Assembly (NCBI GenBank): GCA_965153355.1
Contig: OZ231126.1
Location: 45,570,001 to 45,634,000 of the forward strand
Direction: 5' to 3'
Source of the DNA: Flaccisagitta enflata
Taxonomy: Eukaryota > Chaetognatha > Sagittoidea > Aphragmophora
Length of the DNA stretch: 64,000 bases
In this document: piece by piece, positions 38,219 through 50,936 of the stretch
Layout of the letters: each line of letters begins with the position of its first letter
Position numbering within the stretch: the stretch's first letter is position 1
Program-made: the position numbers and the translations under genes
Notes under the pieces: model-generated
Database searches by the model: none
Seen by the model: the letters and a program-made list of their open reading frames with translations, nothing else
What the model was told of the DNA's origin: nothing

Positions 38219-39532
38219 GTACCGTATTTTTTCTAAAAAGCGCCCCGGGCGCTTTTGAAATTGAAATCTGACTTTGCTTTTCAACCCTCCAAAAAGCGCC
38301 CCCTTTATATTGTAGATGAACTGTCATTCAGTCTATCTTTTTCATGGAAGGCTACCAAAATGCTTAATTTGACTCAAAATGGAGATATTCATTGCATATA
38401 TCTGTTTGAAAGTTGTTGAAAATAGCTAATTGTGTTGTATTATATCATCATTTTACTTAATATTTCTCTCCATATGACATCATGAAAAATCTGGTGCCGT
38501 TTGCTATTCACGAGAGGTCAAAACTGAAATTTTTTTTTGCCAAATTTGACTTTTTCTAGTCATTAACTATGTTAACACAACTGATTTAGTAGAAAAAACA
38601 ATGCGAATTTGTACTCCAAAAAAAAAAGAAGTTATAAATGATGATGTAAAACAAACAGAATTTCCCTGAATTATCTCTCAATTTAGCATTACTTGTGTTA
38701 CCCTAAATTTTAAATTCGCATGGAAAATTAAAAAATGAAAAAACCAAGAACATCAGACTCAAGCAAAATATCATAGTAAAGATCTTTGAAAATGCGATTT
38801 TGCTCTTGATTAAGCCGTAATAAAATTTAGGGGGCCAAACATGTATCTTTCAAAAAATGTTAAAAACTCATTCTTTGACAAAAAAATCAACAAAAACCGT
38901 ACTTCCTGTCGTTCAATTCCTATGAAATTTGATATGCATACAGCTGAGCGCGTCCCCAAACTACAGTAAAAATTTCATGGAGCTGCTCCAACAGGAAGAT
39001 GGGTAACTAGGGAATCAAAGTTGTTTTATAAAAATTTTCCTCCTCTTTTTCTCAACTGACAGTTGACTTGTTTTTTTTTTAGTTAGTGTTTAAGATACTA
39101 ATATCAAAGCCTGTCAGAATTTTTGTATGTTATGTTTGAGCATATCAGTGGATAACCCTCATGGAATCAATCAAAATTAAATACTTTATTACGATTCAAC
39201 TACACCAAAGTTTAAATTCAGAATTTTTTCTTCTCTGTTTTTAGGGTTTATTGGTGCTGCTTTTAACTTTAAGATACATTTCTGGGCATCAATCCACGTC
39301 AAGTGGTCTTTTTTCTTAAAAGAGGCCTATGTTGGGATGTTGTGGAGAAAAATGATTTTTTGTCCAATCCAAAATTTTAGTTTTAAAGCTTTACAACAGT
39401 GTCAAAGAGCTTTAATAAGAAACAAATAAATACTCTAGATCATGTCATATCTCTTCTGAAAAGTGTGATGACAAGACAAAAGAGGGGGGGGCGCTTTTTG
39501 GAGGGGGCGCTTTTTAGAAAAAATACGGTATT
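38218..39532. mobile_element. ~1.3-kb TIR element, TA-CCGTATTTTTTC ends
   Basis: The inverted termini TACCGTATTTTTTCTAAAAA and GCGCCC recur at 38220-38250 and 39490-39530, with an additional inner AAAAAGCGCCCCC on both sides. TA could be the target duplication. The interior is AT-rich with no transposase frame, so it is non-autonomous. Confidence 0.78.
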
Positions 39533-39533
39533 A

Positions 39534-39727
39534 AAACAAGGCCGGATACACGGCTACCCCAGTCACGTGCGGGTTGGCAGGGGCCATGTTTGAGCACACC
39601 AGAGCATTTGGGTAGGAGCAGTACGGTCAAAGAATAAAAAACATAAAAAAGTAAAGTGTGACCGACCAACCGACCAACCGACGGACAAAGCGGGGTGTAG
39701 AGTCGCGTACCACGCGACTAAAAAATG
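39534..39727 (+). mobile_element. Complete H1 hairpin element
   Basis: ACAAGGCCGGATACACGGCT, AGTCACGTGCGGGTTGGCAG, CATTTGGGTAGGAGCAGTAC, AAAAAGTAAAGTGTGACC, (ACCAACCG)n, ACAAAGCGGGGTGTAGAG, stem-loop AGTCGCGTACCACGCGACT and AAAAAA. It abuts the preceding TIR element. Confidence 0.9.
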
Positions 39728-40060
39728 ATCGCCCTCATAACGTTCGAAATTAGGATATGAGTTATCTTCAGTCCTATCAATACAACCGAATTTTTCGTAA
39801 TCTTTTAGCTTTTTACGCGTCCTATTAGATGACCTTTGTTACATTTGACTCGCTATTAATGTACCCTTTGAAACCTGGACGTTAAAAAAAGGATAATAAA
39901 GGGGCAAAAGGAAAGAAGAAAAAAAAGTCATCTGATGTACCATACTTAAGAAAAGGTCGAGCGCTTTTGCAAGTGACCAAAAGTGGCCAAATTGAGGAAT
40001 TGATTAATCATTAGGTGGAAGATAAGGAGGAAGAGAAATGAAGAAAACGCAGAAGAAACG
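39728..40060. other. No gene recognised
   Basis: Short AT-rich, purine-rich spacer between the H1 element and the GA array. Confidence 0.5.
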
Positions 40061-40062
40061 CC

Positions 40063-40197
<135 letters not shown>

Positions 40198-40229
40198 AAG
40201 ATAAAATGAAAAAAAGAAAGAAAACGAAA

Positions 40230-40312
40230 GAATGAATGAATGAATGAATGAATGAATGAATGAATGAATGAATGAATGAATGAATGAATGAATGAATGAA
40301 TGAATGAATTAA
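40230..40312. repeat. (GAAT)n microsatellite
   Basis: About 80 bp of GAAT tetranucleotide, 36 bp after the GA array. Confidence 0.97.
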
Positions 40313-40499
40313 TGTATGAATTCCAGCAAGACGGAAAACGACAGCCTAATAAATCAACATAACCATTAGTTGTTTAGCATTGCGACACATTTATGAGAAG
40401 GTTGTTGCGGTCAAAACCCTCTATCGGTGCTTTTGAGGAAATGGGCGGGCATGGTGACCATTCTACACACAGTGAAAAGGAACCAGTCGCCCAAGGGTA

Positions 40500-41625
40500 A
40501 TATCCTATTTCAATATGTGGTCAGCGATACCCATTGCCCTGCTTTGTATGATTGTTAATGTAGGTGATGGTTAGTAGGGCAGCGGCTCCAAAGGGGACAA
40601 TGTTCTGTAGAACACAGGGGATTTATGCCCATTTGGGTTTGAGAGCACCATTGACGCATTGAATGATATGGAAAATTGACGAGAAAATGAAAAAATGTAG
40701 AATTCCCATTGAATAACATGGGAACTTGACAAATAATGTAAGAATAAAGGATTTCCATTGAATGATAAGAACAAGGCCGGATTCACGGCAATCCAGTCGC
40801 GGACGGTTGGGCAGGAGCAGTAATGCGAAAACCGCTTGGAATTCAAAAATGTGACGGACAGACCGACAGACGGACCTACCGACCGACACGGCAACAAGGT
40901 GTAGAGTTGCATGTCCGCGACTAAAAATTGATGAAGATTGAAGAATGAAAAAAATACAAAAGCTTCCATCAAATAACATAGAAAATTGAATAACATTAAA
41001 CATTAAATAACATAGGAAATTCAGAAATAATGGAAAAATATGGAATTCCAATTGAATGTTATGGAAAATTGATGAAAAATGAAAAAAATGTAGAATTCTC
41101 ATTAATGAATAACATAAGAAATTGACTTAAGACTAAGTGGCGGGGGGAGGACGCACAAATGAACGCAAGAACAAACAAACAAATGAACAAATGAACAAAT
41201 GAATGAAGGAAGGAATGAAGAAACAAACAAACAAACAAACCAACGAATGAAAGAACGAATGAACGAACAACGAACGAACGAACCAACAAACAAACAAACG
41301 AACGAAGGAACGAACAAACAAATGAACAAACAAACAAACAAACAAACAAACAATCAAACAAACCAACAAACAAACAAACCAACAAACGAACAAACGAACA
41401 AACAAACGAACAAACAAACAAACAAAGAAACGAAAGAACAAATGAACGAACAAACAAACAAACAAACGAACGAACGAACAAACCAACAAACCAACAAACC
41501 AACAAGCCAACAAACCAACAAACCAACAAACCAACAAACCAACCAACAAACCAACAAACAAACAAACAAAACTCCTCCTGTGTTCTACAGGACATCGTCC
41601 CCCTCGTGTCCACTGCGCAAAAAGG
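40500..41625 (+). mobile_element. M element with ~55-bp body and nested H1
   Basis: 5' block GTGGTCAGCGATACCCATTG. The left module AGGGCAGCGGCTCCAAAGGG and TTCTGTAGAACACAGGGG (40577-40620) is matched by an inverted module CCTGTGTTCTACAGGACATC at 41577-41620. The body has ~55-bp units with TTGAATAACATGGAAAATTG, then a 415-bp (CAAA/GAAC)n tract (41160-41575). The H1 copy 40768-40928 interrupts the body. Confidence 0.75.
40768..40928 (+). mobile_element. H1 hairpin element inside M element
   Basis: ACAAGGCCGGATTCACGGCA, AGTCGCGGACGGTTGGGCAG, AGCAGTAATGCGAAAACCGC, (ACCGAC)-type tract, GGTGTAGAG and a stem-loop AGTTGCATGTCCGCGACT (two unpaired positions) then AAAAA. Confidence 0.85.
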
Positions 41626-43116
<1,491 letters not shown>

Positions 43117-43317
43117 GCGCGAAAGTAAAAGAGTCAGGATGGGTTAAGGTTGGATTAAAGAGAAAATGATGATAAAGAGATTTTGAGGTAAAGACAAGAT
43201 GAAGGAAACGAACTTGATTAATTGTTTGATGAGGCTGAGAAAACGAAAACCACTGTGCTGGGCAGGGAGATAAAGAGGGAGACGGAGTGGGAGAGGATAA
43301 TGAAATAGAAGACGGTG

Positions 43318-43327
43318 TAAAAGGAGA

Positions 43328-43364
<37 letters not shown>

Positions 43365-43862
43365 AAAGAAAAAGAAAAAGAAAAAGAAAAAGAAAAAGAA
43401 AAAGAAACAGAAACAGAAAAAGAAAAAGAAAAAGAAAAAGAAAAAGAAAAAGAAAAAGAAAAAGAAAAAGAAAACGAAAACGTGACGCGAGGTCACAATG
43501 TTGTTGCGGACGGTGGGCAGAGGCGGCCGACTCCCATCCACACCCAACACCCCACCCAACCCTCTTCCCAACACAGATACATACACAAAAACTTCTATAA
43601 CGCTCGTATTCTCACTTTTCGACTCATGTTCACGGACGGACATAGCCTCTTATAGAGTTGCGTGTCCGCAAATAAAAAGAAAAAGAAAAACAAGAAGAAA
43701 AAGAAAAACAAGAAGAATATGAAAAAAAAAGAAGAAGAAAAAGAAGAAGAAAAAGGAAAAGAAAAAGAAATAGAAAAAGAAATAGAAGAAGAAAAAGAAG
43801 AAGAAAAAGAAAAGGAAAAATGAAAAAGAAAAAGAAAAAGAAAAAGAAAAAAGAAAAGAGAA
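43318..43862. repeat. (GAAAAA)n purine array split by an H2 element
   Basis: GAA/GAAAAA units at 43325-43480 resume at 43676-43862 after the H2 copy. Each half is nearly pure purine on the plus strand. Confidence 0.93.
43482..43676 (+). mobile_element. H2 hairpin element inside GAAAAA array
   Basis: GACGCGAGGTCACAATGTTG, TTGCGGACGGTGGGCAGAGG, ATCCACACCCAACACCCC, ACGGACGGACATAGCCTCTT, then AGAGTTGCGTGTCCGCAAAT and AAAAA. The (ACGG)n tract is reduced to about two units. Confidence 0.85.
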
Positions 43863-43864
43863 TT

Positions 43865-44375
43865 GGACGTGTGTTTTTAGGTAGAACCAAGAGGCCAGAA
43901 GATGGAAGGAAGACGAATAAAACGGAGGAAACACGAAGCTGTGATACTGGGTAAAGTAGGCTCCTTCCAATGCCACTTTTAATGAAGGTGAATGGCGTTT
44001 GATGGCAAAGGATCGTCTAAGATTATCAGCGGAATTGGCTGAAGATGGATCATGGGGGCGAGAGATCCATTGACTGATAGACTGGTGGATCATGATGGCC
44101 GGGATACCACGGACTGATGGAATAATATAAATGGATGAATGTATGGAAAAATGAATACAGTTACGGATTTAACACATGGTCCACATTAAAGACGAACTGA
44201 CACATGATTGCCACACTTCTTGCTGGACTTGTGTGATAAGATTTTTACCATAGTAGGCCAAAGGTGCAAGGACTCTTCGGTTAAAACTTCATCTTGCCAG
44301 CACAGCTAGAAGTACGCATTTCATACATTTTATTCTCATGTGTTAGTTCGCCTAAATGTGGACCATGTGTCAATA
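43865..44375. other. No gene recognised
   Basis: Unique spacer approaching the GGAT array. It contains an inverted repeat of TAACACATGGTCCACATT (44168-44186) and AAATGTGGACCATGTGTCA (44353-44371), a possible ~200-bp fold-back. Confidence 0.5.
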
Positions 44376-44511
44376 ATGGATCGATGGATGGATGGGTCAT
44401 GGGTGGAATGGTGCATGGATGGATGGATAGATAGGTGGATGGCTGGATGAATGGTCGGATGGATAGATGGATGGATGGATGGATGGATGGATGGATAGAT
44501 GGATGGATGGA
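44376..44511. repeat. (GGAT)n array
   Basis: GGAT tetranucleotides, continued after the hAT-like insertion at 45574-45615. Confidence 0.95.
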
Positions 44512-45573
<1,062 letters not shown>

Positions 45574-45783
45574 TGGATGGATGGATCATGGATGGAAGAA
45601 TGGATGGATGGATGGCAGCTTACTTGCACAGGAGCTAATTAAGAAATGGGTTGATCATAATTGAGAACATTTCGTGTATTGCGTTGATTTATATGCGGTT
45701 GTACTTTGCAGTGGGCGTGATCCACCAACCGACTTCTTAGCGTAAAAGAATGAACGATCGTCTGTCTTTATCAAGGTAAGAAA

Positions 45784-45908
45784 ACAAGGCCAAGTAGGCC
45801 AATAAGGTGCGACGTGTGGATCGAGATCGTCGAACGAATGCGTTACCCGACCAACCGACCAACCAACGGACATAGCCAGTTATAGAGGTGCTTTGTCGCA
45901 CCTAAAAA
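45784..45908 (+). mobile_element. H1/H2-type element with GTGCGAC stem variant
   Basis: ACAAGGCCAAGTAGGCC, AAGGTGCGACGTGTGGATCG, an (ACCG/ACCA) tract, ACATAGCCAGTTATAG, stem-loop AGGTGCTTTGTCGCACCT, and AAAAA. Both ends differ from H1 and H2 yet keep pairing, so this is a third stem lineage. Confidence 0.78.
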
Positions 45909-45967
45909 TAGGGAAGAGAGTATTAAAAATCCGTAGCACACGCGATGAATTGGAAGGAGAGCATCTA

Positions 45968-45974
<7 letters not shown>

Positions 45975-46034
<60 letters not shown>
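45975..46034. repeat. (GA)n microsatellite
   Basis: 60 bp of GA. Confidence 0.97.
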
Positions 46035-46038
<4 letters not shown>

Positions 46039-46148
46039 ATTGTGTGCGTAGTATAATGAAAGAGAGTGCTTAGTGCTTACAGTAAAAGGACGTTGAATAA
46101 GACAGCTTAAGGCAAGGGAACGCCCTTTTTCTCTCGCAAAGGAAAAAA

Positions 46149-46152
<4 letters not shown>

Positions 46153-46237
<85 letters not shown>
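46153..46237. repeat. (GA)n microsatellite
   Basis: About 85 bp of GA. Confidence 0.98.
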
Positions 46238-46242
<5 letters not shown>

Positions 46243-46466
46243 CCGCGTCCCGCTTTGATTCCCATACCTTCAAGCCACCCTTTAGTTAATTAGGACTCAA
46301 TCCCTCATTTTACTTTGTCACTTGTTCTCGTCATCCCTTCACCCATGCCGCGCACTTATTCTGACATTCTTCATCCAATGATTCATTTGCCTTTTCTAAC
46401 ATGTCATGTCCAAGTCATGTTTAAAGTGTCACAATTTTGTTAGTCAATAGTCACTGGGTCCCCATT

Positions 46467-46974
46467 TGTGCCCGCTCGCTCCCTTTCTTACTAACCGGAG
46501 TAGTAGTGACGACGCAATTAACGGTCTGAAATAATTTATTAGCAATCATTAGTAATCATTAACAATGAGCAGTAATAATTGGCAATCATTAGTACATCAA
46601 TTTACTTCTGTACAAAGCTTAGTACCTGAAACTTCAACTCATTTCGGCATTCAGGGAACCAGAGGGTAAGTAATGCTAATCAATTCATCATTAATCTGCA
46701 AAGGATGGAAAAAGAGTAACATTAGTAGGCTTATTTACTCCTAATCGCGAATAAACAATGAGAGCGAAGGAATAAAGACGAGCGAATGGACTAAACAGCA
46801 GGTAAACGCTCTTATAAGGAAATTCTCTTGGCATGTATCATCAATTCCAGCTTAGTTTCCGTTCGCTTCGAAGCGGTGAACTATTAATAGAGGGCGCTAC
46901 TAAAAGGTAAGTTTTTAGAGGCAAAGTAAGGTCTTAAAACAAATGAACAGTGCTTGCTCACGCGAGCCCGCACA
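46467..46974 (-). repeat. 3' LTR
   Basis: Identical to 51834-52341 at a constant offset of 5367 bp. The same TATA-like and AATAAA positions are present (about 46812-46818 and 46535-46540). Confidence 0.9.
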
Positions 46975-46986
46975 CCCCCCACCTGG
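46975..46986 (-). promoter_or_regulatory. Polypurine tract of the LTR element
   Basis: On the minus strand AGGTGGGGGG directly precedes TGTGCGGGCTCGC, the start of the 3' LTR. This is the position of the plus-strand primer in LTR elements. Confidence 0.7.
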
Positions 46987-47049
46987 ACTGTAAAACATGT
47001 CCAGCGCAAGCATGAGAAATCGTAAGCGCAAGCATGAGAAATCGTAAGC

Positions 47050-47790
47050 GCAAGCATGAGAAATCGTAAGCGCAAGCTTGAAAGCGTGAAAGTCAAAGGC
47101 CAAACTTGAAAGCATGAATGCAAAAGGCCAAACTTGAAAGCATGAATGCAAAAGGCCAAACTTGAAAGCATGAAAGCAAAAGGCCATACTTGAAAGCATG
47201 AAAGCAAAAGGCCAAACTTGAAAGCATGAAAGCAAAAGGCCAAACTTGAAAGCATGAAAGCAAAAGGCCAAACTTGAAAGCATGAAAGCAAAAGGCCAAA
47301 CTTGAAAGCATGAAAGCAAAAGGCCAAACTTGAAAGCATGAAAGCAAGGCCAACCCTGAAAGCATGAAAGCAAATAAAACTTGAAAGCATGAAAGCAAAG
47401 ACACAAACTTAGCAAAAGGCCAAACTTGAAAGCATGAAAGCAAAAGGCCAAACTTGAAAGCATGAAAGCAAAAGGCCAAACTTGAAAGCATGAAAGCAAA
47501 AGGCCAAACTTGAAAGCATGAAAGCAAAAGGCCAAACTTGAAAGCATGAAAGCAAAAGGCCAAACTTGAAAGCATGAAAGCAAAAGGCCAAACTTGAAAG
47601 CATGAAAGCAAAGGCCAAACTTGAAAGCATGAAAGCAAAGGCCCAACTTGAAAGCATGAAAGCAATAAACTTGAAAGCATGAGCAAAGGCCAAACTGAAA
47701 GCATGAAAGCAAAAGGCCAAACTTGAAAGCATGAAAGCAAAAAGGCCTAACTTGAAAACATGAAAGCAAAAGGCCTAACTTGAAAGGTAG
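47050..47790. repeat. 28-bp minisatellite in LTR-element interior
   Basis: About 25 units carrying AGGCCAAACTTGAAAGCA and TGAAAGCA, preceded by three 22-bp CGCAAGCATGAGAAATCGTA units (46998-47075). Most units are identical. The CFHAFKFGLL frames on the minus strand are shadows. It lies between ORF2 and the 3' LTR. Confidence 0.93.
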
Positions 47791-47799
47791 AGCATCGCA

Positions 47800-48830
47800 A
47801 TGCCTGAAATAATTCTCTTTATCTTATCAAATGTTTTTGAGAATCATTTACCCATCCTACTTTAAAATGAAAAGATGGCGAGGGAAAGATTGGGGCAGTC
47901 ACGATTTTAAAGAGGGGAAAATTCCATTCAAACAAAAGAGAATTAACCAAAATCAAATTCTTTAACTTGAGTAGTTGTTGACTCAAAATCTTTGTCAACA
48001 ATAGGGAAAAGATAAATGTAAGCATCGTAAACTTCAGGGTAGTTGTTGACGCAAAATCTCTGCCAACAAGAGTAAATGTACATGAAATCTAATCCTTTTT
48101 TTTCATGAACGTAAGAAAAAGCTTACAAGCATCATTAACTTCAGGGTGGTTGTTGATACACAAATCAACAATAGAAAATTACTCGGGATCGTCTCATGGA
48201 TAGAGTAATCGTCAAAAGGGGAATAATGAAAATTACATTCAAAAATGATACTCTCTTGAGCATCAAAACGTAAAAATTTAAAGCACCTCTAACTGCATTG
48301 TGTAGTAGATGCAAAGAAAAAGCTTGAAACTTAAAAATGGAAAAAGTAAGCGTCATTAATCGCAATGTAATTGTTGACACAATCAAGACTTTTCCCCCTC
48401 CTACCCCCCACGTCCTTCATTCCATGTAAATCTAACCCAAAGAACCAATGCCCGACGGCGAGTTGCAGTTGGAGAGAGTAGGAAAAGGTCGTAGGAGCGG
48501 AGGTGTAGCAGAATCGTTGACGCGTAAACTCGTACTAGAGCAGCGTGCAGGAGCGTCGAATTGTATCATATCATCAGGGCTTATCACTGAAGCCATATTT
48601 CTTATCATAACGGCGTTGCTCTTTTATCACTAGAGCAGCTTTCATTGAGACTTGAGGCACATTTCACGTCGGCAAATTCGAAGTATAAATGCAAAATCAA
48701 TGAGAGCATGAACTAACTGACGAGAAAGAGCTAAAAAGAGTGAGAGTATAAAGAGTAACAATCTAAATGTTATCACCAAAACGGCGTCTTCTTTTACGTC
48801 GAATTGAGCGAAGTAGCTGAAGATAAACAT
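47800..48830. other. Non-coding interior of LTR element with diverged repeats
   Basis: Three to four ~100-bp diverged units share TTCAGGGTAGTTGTTGAC and CAACAAT blocks (about 47960-48375). No other feature is recognised before the end of ORF2. Confidence 0.5.
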
Positions 48831-48835
48831 TGGAC

Positions 48836-50557
48836 TCATTTCTCACTTTTTCTCCCAGCGTCGGTAGCGTAATCGGAAGGCCCGTGACATCGTTGTCGCG
48901 GGAAAAGGCTTGGGGTGGCGGCCGGGAATCTCGTAGGGTGGCGGCCGGGAATCTCGTGGGGTGGCGGCCGGGAATCTCGTGGCTGTGAAGCGTGATTGAG
49001 GCCCGTAGAAGCGTGATTGAGGCCCGTAGAAGCGTGGTTGTGGCCCGTAGAAGCGTGGTTGTGGCCCGTAGAAGCGTGGTTGTGGCCCGTAGAAGCGTGG
49101 TTGTGGCCCGTAGAAGCGTGATTGATTTTCGAGTGGAGACGGAGAATTCTTTTCTTTCTTCTTTTTCTCCTCCTGGACTCGAACTCGTAACGTCGAAGAC
49201 GCGGCTTTTTCTTTTCTTTTCTGGCATAGAAAAGTTGAAGGCGTAAAAATCTTTTCTTTCTCTTTTTTGCCCTCGCGTAAGTCTTCTCGTCGCAAAAATC
49301 TTGACGATGGGTCCCTCCAAAAAAGGAGAGAAAAGGAAAAGCTTTGCAGTTTCCAGATGACGACGGACGGCCGTCAGATGAATCTTTGCCGTCTGCAGAT
49401 GAATCTTGACAGTCTGCAGATGTTCGACGGTCGAAAGAAGAAGCTTGGTAGTCTGTAGATGACGTCAACAGATGATTGACGGATGTTTGGCAGTCTACAG
49501 ATAACGACCGACGATCGAAGGTGAAAGCTTGTTCATTCACAGATGATACTTGGTGGTCTTCAGATGATGACTGAAGATGAAAAGAAGAAACTTGGATGTC
49601 TTCAGATGACGACGGACAGTCGTCAGATGATTCTTGAGGGTCTGCAGATGATGACCGGCGGTCAACAGATGAATCTTGGTAGTCGGCAGATGTTCGATGA
49701 TCGATAGAGGAAGCTTGGTAGTCTGTAGATGATGTCAACAGATGATTGACGGAGGCTTGGCAGTCTACAGATAACGACCAACGATCGGAAGTAAAGGCTT
49801 GTTCATTCGCAGATGATTCTTGGTTGTCTTCAGATGATAACTGAAGATGAAAAGAAGAGACTCGAGTGTCGTCAGATGACGACAGACGGCCATCAGATGA
49901 TTCTTGGCGGTCTGCAGATGATGACCGACGGTCGACAGAATAAGCTTGGCGGTCTGTAGATGATGTCAACGGATGATTGACTGAAGAAGCTTGGTGGTCT
50001 ACAGATGATGTCGACGGACGTGGACGGTCGATCAAAGAGGCTTGATAGTCTGCAGATAAATTCGTAACAGATGTCGGCTTAATCTTGGCAGGTGCCGGCG
50101 GAATCTTGGCAGGTGCCGGCGGAATCTTGGCAGGTGCCGGCGGAATCTTGGCAGATGACGGCAAATTTGTGAGAGATGCCGACAAAATCAAAAACGTAGA
50201 TGAGGAAGAAGATGAATCGTAAAGAAGAGGCTCGTCAGAATGATGAACAGGACGTGAAGGAAGAGAAAAGTTAGTGGCAGTGAGAAGCTGATTTTCTTCG
50301 TTGATCGATGGACATGGGACTGGAGGCACTTCCGGTTGTGAGGCGGTCATGCTTGAGACGTCGAAGGTTTCTTTTCCTTCCTTCTTCCTCTCTTTCACTC
50401 CAGATCTTTCTTTTCCCTTTCTCTCCATCGTCAACATGAATTCGTTCATCTCCTCCTTAATCTTGATCATAATGTTGCCAATTTTCTCACTATCTCCGTC
50501 CATCATGGCTTCGAAGATATCGTCCAATTCATTTTCCGTTGCCTCTTCCAATTCCGA
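48836..50557 (-). CDS. LTR-element ORF2, continuation of ORF1 beyond the H1 insertion
   Basis: An open frame of about 573 codons starting right at the H1 element border without an ATG, so it was probably continuous with ORF1 before the insertion. Order: charged helical region (about 1-65, with KIKEEMNEFMLTMERKGKE); Pro/Ser-rich linker; AKIPPAP repeated three times (about 134-159); a long Ser/Asp/Gln region of diverged 20-25-residue repeats around SSxDxQxSS (about 164-407); a strongly basic segment with KKRKKR and RRRKRRKKR (about 420-470); seven NHASTG(H/L) heptads (about 475-522); and PRDSRPPP-type repeats to the end. The basic part could bind nucleic acid. No catalytic motif, unrecognised family. 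Confidence 0.55.
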   Translation of the reverse strand, partial: SELEEATENELDDIFEAMMDGDSEKIGNIMIKIKEEMNEFMLTMERKGKERSGVKERKKEGKETFDVSSMTASQPEVPPVPCPSINEENQLLTATNFSLPSRPVHHSDEPLLYDSSSSSSTFLILSASLTNLPSSAKIPPAPAKIPPAPAKIPPAPAKIKPTSVTNLSADYQASLIDRPRPSTSSVDHQASSVNHPLTSSTDRQAYSVDRRSSSADRQESSDGRLSSSDDTRVSSFHLQLSSEDNQESSANEQAFTSDRWSLSVDCQASVNHLLTSSTDYQASSIDHRTSADYQDSSVDRRSSSADPQESSDDCPSSSEDIQVSSFHLQSSSEDHQVSSVNEQAFTFDRRSLSVDCQTSVNHLLTSSTDYQASSFDRRTSADCQDSSADGKDSSDGRPSSSGNCKAFPFLSFFGGTHRQDFCDEKTYARAKKRKKRFLRLQLFYARKEKKKPRLRRYEFESRRRKRRKKRILRLHSKINHASTGHNHASTGHNHASTGHNHASTGHNHASTGLNHASTGLNHASQPRDSRPPPHEIPGRHPTRFPAATPSLFPRQRCHGPSDYATDAGRKSEK

Positions 50558-50936
50558 TTTTTAGTCGCGTGCACGCGACTCTACAACCCGCTTTGTCGGT
50601 CCGTCCGTCGGTCCGTCGGTCCGTCCGTCCGTCGGTCCGTCCGTCCGTCCGTCACACTTTACTTTTTTGTACTATAACGTCAACTCTTAGGTCATTTTAA
50701 GTCATTTTAAGTCATTTATAGTTATTCTAAGTCATTTTGAGTCAGTCTAAGTCATTTTAAGTCATTTTAAGTCATTTTAAGTTATTTTAAGTTATTTTTG
50801 GTTTTTTGTTTTTTTAGTCATTTTAAGTCAATTTTGGTCATTTTAGGTCATTCTAAGTCATTGAAAGTCATTCTAAGTCATTCTAAGTCACTCTTTGTCT
50901 GAAAGTCTCGCACGCGACTTATAGGTGTTGGCCTTG
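50558..50936 (-). mobile_element. H1 element inserted in LTR-element coding region
   Basis: Plus strand: TTTT, perfect palindrome AGTCGCGTGCACGCGACT, CTACAACCCGCTTTGTC, (GTCCGTCG)n, CACACTTTACTTTTTT, some twenty TAAGTCATTT 10-bp units, GCACGCGACTTATAGGTGTT, and GGCCTTG. ORF1 reads into one end and hits a stop; ORF2 opens at the other. The flanking A/T run hides the exact border and any duplication. Confidence 0.88.

Noticed and set aside
46884-47769. Long minus-strand frames (up to 284 codons) of CFHAFKFGLL repeats
   Set aside because: They translate a 28-bp minisatellite. Because 28 is not a multiple of three, the peptide cycles through all frames, so openness is a property of the repeat.
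48763-49320. 185- and 150-codon frames with LLRATTT or GPQPRFY repeats
   Set aside because: Out-of-frame shadows of the NHASTGH-encoding 21-bp repeat within the longer LTR-element ORF2.
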